Assembly: GCA_017538775.1 (NCBI GenBank)
Contig: JAFYIF010000051.1
Span: 1-5,809 of the forward strand
Direction: 5' to 3'
Origin: Oscillospiraceae bacterium
GTDB taxonomy: Bacteria; Bacillota; Clostridia; Oscillospirales; Oscillospiraceae
DNA length: 5,809 nt
Within the stretch, counting starts at the first letter, position 1; every line of letters starts with the position of its first letter. Below the pieces are notes generated by a model. The model did no database searches, was not told the origin of the DNA, and saw nothing but the letters and a program-made list of their open reading frames with translations. Positions 1 through 5,809 of this stretch are shown here, one piece after another. The translations under genes were made by a program, and so were the position numbers.

Positions 1-1
1 C

Positions 2-3000
2 GACTACAACGGCGGCAAACCCGTTCAGTACACGGTCAACAAGACCTGGGACTTCGACGGGGAGAACGACGTCTACCCGGACATCAAGGTGGCCCTCACC
101 CAGTCCTTCCAGGGCAAGGACGCCAACGGCCAGGCTGCGGAGATCCTCTTCAACACCTACGAGGCCAGACTGACCGAGGCCAACGGCTGGAGCTATACCT
201 TCGGCGAGCAGGAGGACCTGCGCGAGTACGCCCCCAACGGGACGCCGTTCCAGTATGCCGTCCACGAGGTCCTCTCCAACTACGATCCGGAAGAAGATCC
301 GGTGGAACTGTCCGCAGACGGGGACCAGGGCCTGGGCTTCGTGTACAGCTCCACCGAGACCTGTATCATGGAGACGGTCACCCCCGACACGGGAGACGCT
401 TTTGAGCGCTACCACTACACAAAGTACATCACCAACACCTACGACCCGAAAAAAGAGAACTTCCAGGGCGAGCTGGCGGTCAGCAAGGCCTGGGACAACA
501 AAGACAAAGAGACGGAAAACCCGGAGAACGAGAACGAGTTCGGCACTGTCAAGGGATACACCTTCACGCTCAGCCGCAGAACGCGGAAGATCGCCGCGCA
601 GAGTCTGTTCACGCTGACGACCAGGGACAACTACGAAGGCGACCAGACCCCGGAGCTCACGCCGACAGCGGGCGGTCCGGTCACTGTGGTGAGGGGCTTT
701 GCCCTGTCCGACGAGGGCAAGTTCGTCGCCAACTTGTCCCTGGACGGCAACCCCGTCACCGTGACCGTTGACCTGAGCAACAACGGCGTCCAGGTGGACG
801 GGCTGGCGATCTACGCCCGCGACGCGGTGCGTTATGACTACACCGTCGCCGAGGACAACAGCAATCCGGCCTATCTCCCGGTTTCGCCCCTCTCCCACCG
901 GCTCACCGACCCGGATGCTTTCGCGCTGAGCAACGTCCTGAACACAACGGACCTGCGCGTGAACAAGCGCTTCGGCGCGTCGGTCAACGGCGAGATCGCC
1001 GAGCTGGACTACGCCCATTTCTGCCAGTTCTTCAACGAGGACTATCTCAAAAGCCTGGAACTCACGCTCTACCGGAAGACCGAGGACGAGAGCGATTGGA
1101 ACAAATACCTTACCCAGTCCGGGCAAGACGGCGAAGGCGCGCTCACGCTGACGCTGGAAGCGGAGAACGATCAGTACTACTACGTCTTCCGCGATCTGCC
1201 GAAGTACAGCGCGGAGGGGGAGGCGTATCAGTACCGGCTCTCGGAGACGAAAAACGGCGGCACACTGGTCACAACGCAGTACCGCGACGCGGAGGACGCG
1301 TATCAGTCGGACCCCTCCCCGCTGACGCCGCCGGACAGCGACGAGGATGAGACGCCGTCCCTTACGGTCCGCAACAGCTTCCCGGCCAGGGCCGTCACGC
1401 TGCGCAAGATCTGGGACGACCGGGACAACGCCGACGGAATGCGGGACAGCAGCGTGGACTATCTGGTGTGCGAACTGGTCCCGGAAGACCCCGGACCGCC
1501 CACAGAGATCGAAGTCGGAGAGACCGTCAGCGCTGCGGAGGACTGGGAAACAACCATCCCCCTGCCGCTGTACTATTTCAATGGCCGTGTGATCGATGGG
1601 CTGAAGTTCAAGCTGGACGAGACCATGAGCGAGAATATGATAAGATACCGCTATGTCCTCGACACGGCAAACAGCGACGAGACATACGGCGAGATCCCAG
1701 ACGACGGCATCCTTCGGCTGACCAACCAAAAAGAACAGGTCAACGGCTCCATCACACTGACCAAGACCTGGGCGGAAGATGACCCCTGGGGCCTGCAGCC
1801 GGATACGGTGTACTTCAAGCTGTACCGGCGCTGCTACGACAGCGGCGGCGTGTTTTCGGAAGCTGTGGGCGAGAACAGCACCGATCCCGACGCCCCCTAT
1901 TCCCTGATCGAAGGTCAGGACTACGCGCCGGTGACCGAGGACACGCTGGGGACTGCGGTGGGAGACGCCGCAACGCATGTCATCGCCGTGACCCGGGACG
2001 CGGGCGGCGTCTACGCCCTGACGCTGGAGCATCTGCCCATCGGCGTCGTGTCCGACAGCGGCCAATGGTACGGCTATCTCTACCGCTTCGTGGAGTGCGA
2101 CGCCCAGGGCAACGAGTACACCCGCCGCGACATGGACAGCTACAGCGACAGCGGCGACCACTTCTCCTATTCCTGGGACTATGCAAGCGGCGTGTGGGAG
2201 ACGGCGGACGACGAGGGAATGCACCTGGCCGTCGATGACACATACCAGGCCGCCCACCGGGACCAGGGCATCGCCAACAGCCTCAAGCTCACTTCCTACC
2301 GCTTTGAAAAGACCTGGAACGACGAGAACAACCTGTACGGCACCAGACGCCCGATCACGGTGCAGCTCCAGCGCAGACTCGCCACGCAGACGGAGGAGAC
2401 GGACTGGACGCCCGTTGATGTGCAGTCCGCCGCGCCCACGCCGGATGAGAATGGGCTGGATCACTGGACCGCCGCCCGCAGCGGCGAAACAGACGAAGCC
2501 GTGCAGCAGGTCTGCGCCTCCGGCAACACGCAGTCCGGCGTCTTCGACGGTCTGCCAATCTACAACAAGGACGGGATCGCCTATGAATACCGGGTCAAAG
2601 AGCTGAAGATCGGCGACATTGCCATTGTGGACGAGACCTATAACGGACATCCGGCGACCAAAACCTTTGACTATTATCTGAACTACAACTCGAATTCGTC
2701 TGTGACGGAGATCACGAACAATCTGATCGTTTATGAGCCCTCCCAGCACTACCTGGCGGAAAAGATCTGGGAAGACAACGGAAACCAGGACGGGAAGCGC
2801 CCGGACCACCTGAACGTCTATCTGGTCCAGTCGAAGGCGGAGGGAAAGACTCCGGCCAGCGTGCAAACCTTCCTGGGCGTCCTGAACGAGGCCAACGGCT
2901 GGAAGTATCAGTGGGAGAACTACCCCGCCTTTGCTGAGAACGGAGACACCTATACCTACTCGATGCAGGAGGACTCGATCGATTCGTATACGCTGGACCA

Positions 3001-5809
3001 CAGAGTGTACAGCAAAGGAACCATTCCGGACGCCCCGGCGGATCGGAACAAGTGGGAACAGAACTCCTACACCAACGGCCATACCCAGGCCGTGCGGTCC
3101 CTGACGGTGGACAAGGACTGGCTCAACGAGCTGGAAAACGAAAAGTGCTTCCGCCCTGCAAGCCTCACCTATGAGCTGTGCTGCAAGTACACGACCTATC
3201 GCTACGCTTCCTATGACCCTGTGGAGATCGTGGCCGATTCCAGCTATGACGGCCCCATTTCCGGCGCGACGGCGCTGCTGGCGCGCTATCCCGACGCCAC
3301 CTGGGAGGGCGCATACGACGCCGACAGTCACAAGGTGTTCCACTATACGAAAACGCTGACGCCCGAAGACCGCACCGACGACGAGGCGTGGGATAACGCC
3401 GTCACCTTCCACAACCTGCCTGTCTACCTCAACACCTGCGGCGACGGCCGCTGGAACGGAAAAGAAGTGGCGGTGGAGTATTACATCCGGGAGGTCGAAG
3501 ACCCCACGGCGGGGGATTGGAACCCCTACCTCTACGGCGTCAGCTCCATCGACGACACCGCAGGCACCGGGCAATCCTCCCATACCACGCTCCAGAGCGG
3601 TTCCGCCGCGGCGGATCAGACGGTCACCGTGCAAAACAAGTTCAAAAAGCGTGAGATCGTCGTGACAAAGGTCTGGGAGGACCAGGGTTACGGCACGGGG
3701 CTGCACTACGACATCGACTTCACGCTGGACTGCACCGGGTCGGACTCCGGGTACAGCTATCACGCGACGGAGACCCTCAGCGTCGGACAGACCAGCGTGA
3801 GCTTCCCGGATCTGCCCATCTTTGACCAGAACGGCCAGATCCTCACCTACACGCTCACCGAGACGGTCAGCGGCTCCACGGCGGCGAACAAATACGGCTA
3901 TCAGCAGTCGCAGACCGTGAGCTACCACGGCGACGGGGCCGAGCGCTTTGTGACCGTCTTCACCGTCACCAACACCCTGCCCGTGGTCCGGCTCTCCGCG
4001 GACAAGTACTGGAACGACAATCAAAACCAGGACGGGAAGCGCCCGGAGCAGCTGGACTTCACCCTGACGGGCACGGCGGAGGGGACGGCGGACATCAGCC
4101 TGACGCGCTCCGACGGCTCCACGGCCCACGCAAGCGACAGCAGCGGCACGCACTGGGGCGTGGACTTTGGCGTACAGCCGCGCTACAACGCCAACAACGT
4201 CGCCTATGTCTACAGCGTGACGGAGGCCGCCCACAGCGGCGACACGCTGGCTGCGCGCGGCTATGTGCGCTATGTCACGGAGGGCGGCAGCACCGCTTAC
4301 AGCGCGACGATCACCGACGGCCTGAGCGACCCCAGCGATCCCGCTTATGGCCAGGTGGAGACCACGGCGGGCACGATGGCCTTCCACTTCCAAAACCGCT
4401 ACAGCCCCGAAACCGACGCCCTCGCGGTCAAAAAGCAGTGGAACGACGCGGTCGCGGGCGTCTATGACCTGGCTGCCCTGACCCGTCCGGAATCGGTGAC
4501 GGTCACGCTCTGGTGCAAATATGGGGACGAGGACCCGGTCGAGCTGGCCCAGGCCGCCGCCGATCATCCGGTGAAGCAGCTCTTCCCCAACGGCTATGCC
4601 TTTTCCAGAACGGTCCGTTCGTCAGAGGATTGGATCAAGCTGTTTGAGAACCTCCCGCGCTCCGTCAACCCCAACGGCACGGCGACCTTCAACGGACAGT
4701 CCTATCCGATCGTCTACTCCGTGACGGAGGAGGTGCCGACGGGCTACAAGGTGCGCTATTCCGCTCCGACGGCGCTGACGGACGGGGCCGACGACCGGAT
4801 CACCGTGACGAACACGCTGGAGCAGCGTTCGATCCCGGTGACCAAGGTCTGGGACGACGGCGGCCTGAGCGCCGACGCGCTGCACTACGACATCGACTTC
4901 ACCCTGTCCTACAGCGGCGACGCGGCGGGCGTCAGCTACTCCGAGACGAAAACGCTGGCAGCGGACGCGCAGTCCCGGACCGTGATTTTTGAGGACGTGC
5001 CGCTCTATGACAAGGACGGCCACGCCATCCCCTACACCGTCACCGAGCGCGTCCACAACGGCAGCGGCGCGACGGCGGAACGAAAATACGGCTATACCGC
5101 GTCCCAGACCCTGATGCCCGCCAGCCCCGACGCAGACCACCCCCTCGAGGCCGTCACCGTCACCAACACCCTGCCGAAAACGCTGATCTCCGTCAGCAAG
5201 ACCTGGGACGACGCCGCCAACGTCTACGCCCTGCGCCCCAGCGAGATCCACGTGCAACTGGAGCGGCGGACCGTGACGGACAACGGCACGGCATGGGCCT
5301 CTGCGGAGGACGGCTGGGCCAACTGCGGCGGCGAGGCCGCCATCCGGGGCGATACCTGGAGCCATACCTACGCGGCCCTGCCCAAGTTTGACGCGAACAA
5401 CATTCCGTATGAATACCGGGTGACGGAGGCGAAGGTCAACGCCTATGACACCGCCTACTTGACCGAGACAGGCTCTTATCAGGCCGCTCCCGTGGTCAAG
5501 GCGGACAGCGCCTCCGGCGACAACAGCGTGATCGGCTTCGGCGTGAAGAACACGCTGATCACCGAGCCGCTCACCCTCATCAAGATCTGGGACGACAGCG
5601 GCTGCACCCAGAGCGGTCTGCACTACCCCGTCACCTTCGCGGTCTCCAACGGCGACACGTCCAGGATCAGCTTCCAGACGGTCCCGTATGTGCTGGACAT
5701 CAACGAGACGCATACGACGGGAAGCGCCGACAACTGGCGGAGAACGACCGCCGCGCTGCCCGTCTACTACAGGGACGGGACCCCGATCCTCTACACCGTG
5801 ACGGAGACC
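2..5809 (+). CDS. Giant CnaB-repeat surface protein, internal fragment open at both ends
   Basis: One uninterrupted reading frame of 1,936 codons starts at base 2 and runs off both window ends, so no start codon, ribosome binding site or stop can be assigned. The translation is 13 complete Cna B-type domains plus a 14th truncated one, about 110-185 residues each. Every domain has the opening K-x-W-type strand (F replaces W in D3), a middle Y-x-V-x-E-type strand, and (where complete) a closing strand with Asn, often V-T-N-T. Known biology: in this family Lys and Asn form an intramolecular isopeptide bond catalysed by the Glu/Asp, giving protease- and force-resistant stalks in Gram-positive adhesins and pilins. 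Inferred role: secreted, cell-wall-attached stalk or adhesin. No signal peptide, transmembrane segment, LPXTG-type sorting signal or enzymatic domain is seen. The sequence is acidic, rich in Asp, Thr, Ser and Tyr, with about 15 Cys. The family assignment is firm; ligand and anchoring are unknown. Confidence 0.95.
23..445 (+). repeat. CnaB domain D1 (residues 8-148)
   Basis: The opening strand is Q-Y-T-V-N-K-T-W-D with Lys14, the middle segment ends F-Q-Y-A-V-H-E with Glu89, and the closing strand is Y-I-T-N-T-Y with Asn145. These are the predicted isopeptide residues. The segment E-A-N-G-W-S-Y at 59-65 closely matches E-A-N-G-W-K-Y in D7, so D1 is probably a B-type relative. The residues just before Lys14 look unusual (see findings). 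Confidence 0.88.
470..946 (+). repeat. CnaB domain D2 (residues 157-315), long insertion
   Basis: The opening strand is L-A-V-S-K-A-W-D (Lys162), the middle segment is G-L-A-I-Y...Y-D-Y-T-V-A-E (Glu284), and the closing strand is A-L-S-N-V (Asn311). Lys to Glu is about 122 residues against 64-67 in the compact D9 and D12, so roughly 50 extra residues, mostly beta-like and Thr/Val-rich (about 200-260), are inserted. A very charged D/E/N/K stretch follows the first strand (165-180). Confidence 0.82.
950..1381 (+). repeat. CnaB domain D3 (residues 317-460), variant first strand
   Basis: The opening strand is L-R-V-N-K-R-F with Lys322. Phe replaces the Trp found at this place in all the other domains. 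The middle segment is D-L-P-K-Y...Y-Q-Y-R-L-S-E (Glu415) and the closing strand is L-T-V-R-N-S-F (Asn458). After the first strand comes an aromatic, possibly helical insertion (336-353, with F-C-Q-F-F and D-Y-L-K-S-L) before L-T-L-Y-R-K. A Pro/Asp/Glu-rich loop (436-452) separates the Glu and Asn strands. Confidence 0.8.
1388..1732 (+). repeat. CnaB domain D4 (residues 463-577)
   Basis: A compact copy of about 115 residues. The opening strand is V-T-L-R-K-I-W-D-D (Lys469), the middle segment is L-P-L-Y-Y...L-K-F-K-L-D-E (Glu540), and the closing strand is L-R-L-T-N-Q-K (Asn575). It contains one Cys (490) in the second strand, V-C-E-L. The short loop after the opening motif, R-D-N-A-D-G, keeps the N-x-D-G pattern typical of the family. 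Confidence 0.87.
1742..2281 (+). repeat. CnaB domain D5 (residues 581-760), expanded
   Basis: One of the two longest copies, about 180 residues. The opening strand is S-I-T-L-T-K-T-W (Lys588), followed by V-Y-F-K-L-Y-R-R. The middle segment is H-L-P-I...Y-L-Y-R-F-V-E (Glu698), and the closing strand is G-I-A-N-S (Asn759). Extra material lies between strands (about 615-660) and again between Glu and Asn (about 701-750, rich in Tyr, Ser and Asp). The closing strand is the least canonical of the set, so the Asn759 assignment is moderate. Confidence 0.78.
2282..2725 (+). repeat. CnaB domain D6, subtype A (residues 761-908)
   Basis: The opening strand is Y-R-F-E-K-T-W-N-D (Lys770), followed by R-R-P-I-T-V-Q-L-Q-R-R. 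The middle segment is G-L-P-I-Y-N-K-D-G...Y-E-Y-R-V-K-E (Glu867), and the closing strand is T-E-I-T-N-N-L (Asn906). R-P-x-I-x-V-Q-L-x-R-R and P-Y/A-Y-E-Y-R-V-x-E recur in D13, which defines subtype A. There is a Gln/Thr/Glu-rich loop at about 795-835. Confidence 0.9.
2744..3070 (+). repeat. CnaB domain D7, subtype B (residues 915-1023)
   Basis: The shortest complete copy, about 109 residues. The opening strand is Y-L-A-E-K-I-W-E-D (Lys921), followed by N-Q-D-G-K-R-P-D-H-L. The middle segment is N-Y-P-A-F...Y-T-Y-S-M-Q-E (Glu990), and the closing strand is W-E-Q-N-S-Y (Asn1021). The N-Q-D-G-K-R-P loop is the same as in D10, down to a 24-base exact DNA match. The E-A-N-G-W-K-Y segment matches D1. 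Confidence 0.88.
2781..2804 (+). repeat. 24-base exact direct repeat, copy 1 (second copy 4024-4047)
   Basis: The bases encoding N-Q-D-G-K-R-P in D7 are identical at all 24 positions to those in D10. Protein constraint alone would allow synonymous differences, so this suggests shared descent of the two segments or gene conversion between them. Confidence 0.9.
3092..3643 (+). repeat. CnaB domain D8, subtype C, expanded and Cys-rich (residues 1031-1214)
   Basis: The longest copy, about 184 residues. The opening strand is L-T-V-D-K-D-W (Lys1038), then R-P-A-S-L-T-Y-E-L-C-C-K-Y. The middle segment is H-N-L-P-V-Y...V-E-Y-Y-I-R-E (Glu1164), and the closing strand is V-T-V-Q-N-K-F (Asn1212). Four Cys (1049, 1060, 1061, 1146) sit in this one domain. 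C-K-Y after strand two and an extra N-G loop before the Glu strand are shared with D11, which defines subtype C. A long insertion (about 1065-1120) may include a short helix near A-T-A-L-L-A-R-Y. Confidence 0.85.
3647..3979 (+). repeat. CnaB domain D9, subtype D (residues 1216-1326)
   Basis: A compact, textbook copy. The opening strand is I-V-V-T-K-V-W-E-D (Lys1223), then G-L-H-Y-D-I-D-F-T-L. The middle segment is D-L-P-I-F-D-Q-N-G...L-T-Y-T-L-T-E (Glu1287), then N-K-Y-G-Y, and the closing strand is F-T-V-T-N-T-L (Asn1324). It is the closest relative of D12 and shares exact DNA stretches of 24 and 22 bases with it. Confidence 0.93.
3700..3723 (+). repeat. 24-base exact direct repeat, copy 1 (second copy 4879-4902)
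   Basis: The bases encoding L-H-Y-D-I-D-F-T in D9 recur identically in D12, 1,179 bases downstream. The 24-base repeat in D7/D10 is spaced 1,243 bases, so both fit one block duplication followed by small indels. Confidence 0.9.
3960..3981 (+). repeat. 22-base exact direct repeat, copy 1 (second copy 5154-5175)
   Basis: The closing strand of D9 (T-V-T-N-T-L, with the bond-forming Asn) is encoded by the same 22 bases at the end of D12. The spacing of 1,194 bases is close to that of the other D9/D12 repeat. Confidence 0.88.
3983..4402 (+). repeat. CnaB domain D10, subtype B (residues 1328-1467)
   Basis: The opening strand is L-S-A-D-K-Y-W-N-D (Lys1335), then N-Q-D-G-K-R-P-E-Q-L as in D7. The middle segment is V-Q-P-R-Y...Y-V-Y-S-V-T-E (Glu1408), with Q-P in place of the usual L-P. 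The closing strand is F-H-F-Q-N-R-Y (Asn1465). It is about 30 residues longer than D7, mostly in a Ser/Thr/Gly-rich loop between the Glu and Asn strands (about 1420-1458). Confidence 0.87.
4415..4819 (+). repeat. CnaB domain D11, subtype C (residues 1472-1606)
   Basis: The opening strand is L-A-V-K-K-Q-W-N-D (Lys1478), then R-P-E-S-V-T-V-T-L-W-C-K-Y. The middle segment is E-N-L-P-R...I-V-Y-S-V-T-E (Glu1576), and the closing strand is I-T-V-T-N-T-L (Asn1604). C-K-Y and the extra F-N-G loop before the Glu strand pair it with D8, but it is about 50 residues shorter and has only one Cys (1505), so the cysteine cluster of D8 is not conserved. Confidence 0.88.
4826..5173 (+). repeat. CnaB domain D12, subtype D (residues 1609-1724)
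   Basis: The opening strand is I-P-V-T-K-V-W-D-D (Lys1615), then A-L-H-Y-D-I-D-F-T-L. The middle segment is D-V-P-L-Y-D-K-D-G...I-P-Y-T-V-T-E (Glu1682), then R-K-Y-G-Y, and the closing strand is V-T-V-T-N-T-L (Asn1722). Lys-Glu-Asn spacing (67 and 40 residues) is nearly that of D9 (64 and 37), which fits descent from one duplicated unit. Confidence 0.93.
5177..5557 (+). repeat. CnaB domain D13, subtype A (residues 1726-1852)
   Basis: The opening strand is I-S-V-S-K-T-W-D-D (Lys1733), then R-P-S-E-I-H-V-Q-L-E-R-R. The middle segment is A-L-P-K-F-D-A-N...Y-E-Y-R-V-T-E (Glu1809), and the closing strand is F-G-V-K-N-T-L (Asn1850). It matches D6 in the V-Q-L-x-R-R strand and in the Y-E-Y-R-V strand, where 14 bases are identical. 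One Cys (1775) lies in the central loop. Confidence 0.91.
5564..5809 (+). repeat. CnaB domain D14, subtype D, cut by window end (residues 1855-1936)
   Basis: The opening strand is L-T-L-I-K-I-W-D-D (Lys1861), then G-L-H-Y-P-V-T-F as in D9 and D12. The middle segment is A-L-P-V-Y-Y-R-D-G...L-Y-T-V-T-E with Glu1935 as the second-last residue. The closing Asn strand should follow beyond the window. The array therefore continues downstream; the true domain count is at least 14. Confidence 0.9.

Noticed and set aside
255..617. Plus-strand frame of 120 codons
   Set aside because: It overlaps D1 and D2 out of frame; the product is rich in R, T, S and P with no domain, typical of a frame-shifted GC-rich gene.
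1096..1782. Three overlapping plus-strand frames of 81-104 codons
   Set aside because: All are shadows of D3-D5; the CnaB frame is continuous through them and carries the conserved motifs.
1980..2558. Minus-strand frames of 87 and 67 codons
   Set aside because: They are Arg/Pro-rich antisense shadows of D5 and D6 without any recognisable motif.
2181..2606. Plus-strand frame of 141 codons
   Set aside because: It is out of frame inside D5/D6, of biased R/P/S/T composition, with no ribosome binding site context beyond chance.
2781..5175. CRISPR array or insertion-sequence repeats
   Set aside because: The direct repeats are inside coding sequence, about 1.2 kb apart, in frame and explained by homologous protein domains.
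4622..5713. Minus-strand frame of 363 codons as a gene
   Set aside because: It is codon-aligned with the real gene, its translation is low-complexity (runs of G, V, D, R) with no recognisable family, and its limits follow from sense-strand codon bias.
1..5809. Sortase anchor (LPXTG-type) or signal peptide
   Set aside because: The L-P motifs present (for example L-P-I-Y, L-P-V-Y) belong to the middle CnaB segment, and no hydrophobic segment with a charged tail is present; these elements must lie outside the window if they exist.

Overview
The whole 5,809-base window lies inside one giant gene. Reading from base 2 on the + strand gives 1,936 codons without a stop. The frame holds phase from the first line to the last, so both ends of the gene are outside the window. 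No intergenic DNA, RNA gene, promoter, terminator, mobile element or CRISPR array is visible.

The product is a tandem array of Cna B-type (CnaB/SpaA-like) immunoglobulin-like domains: 13 complete (D1-D13) and a 14th cut by the window end (D14). Each opens with a strand of the K-x-W type (K-T-W, K-V-W, K-I-W). Each has a middle L-P-x-Y...Y-x-V-x-E segment, and each complete one closes with a strand of the V-T-N-T type. These are the Lys, Glu and Asn of the intramolecular isopeptide bond known in this family. By inference the protein is a long, stiff, bond-stabilised stalk on the surface of a Gram-positive cell. The signal peptide, ligand-binding head and sortase anchor, if present, are outside the window.

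The domain family, the high GC content (about 60% or more by eye) and the strong preference for G/C in third codon positions suggest a GC-rich Bacillota, most likely a gut Clostridia lineage such as Oscillospiraceae. That placement is inference only.

Layout: D1-D5 (about bases 23-2281) are divergent, with long insertions in D2 and D5 and an acidic loop in D3. D6-D14 (about 2282-5809) fall into recurring subtypes that I call A, B, C and D. Their order is A-B-C-D-B-C-D-A-D, so D7-D8-D9 and D10-D11-D12 look like a duplicated three-domain block. Two exact 24-base repeats and one exact 22-base repeat link the two blocks. The first residues of the window resemble the middle segment of a CnaB domain joined directly to the opening strand of D1, which may mark an internal recombination scar.
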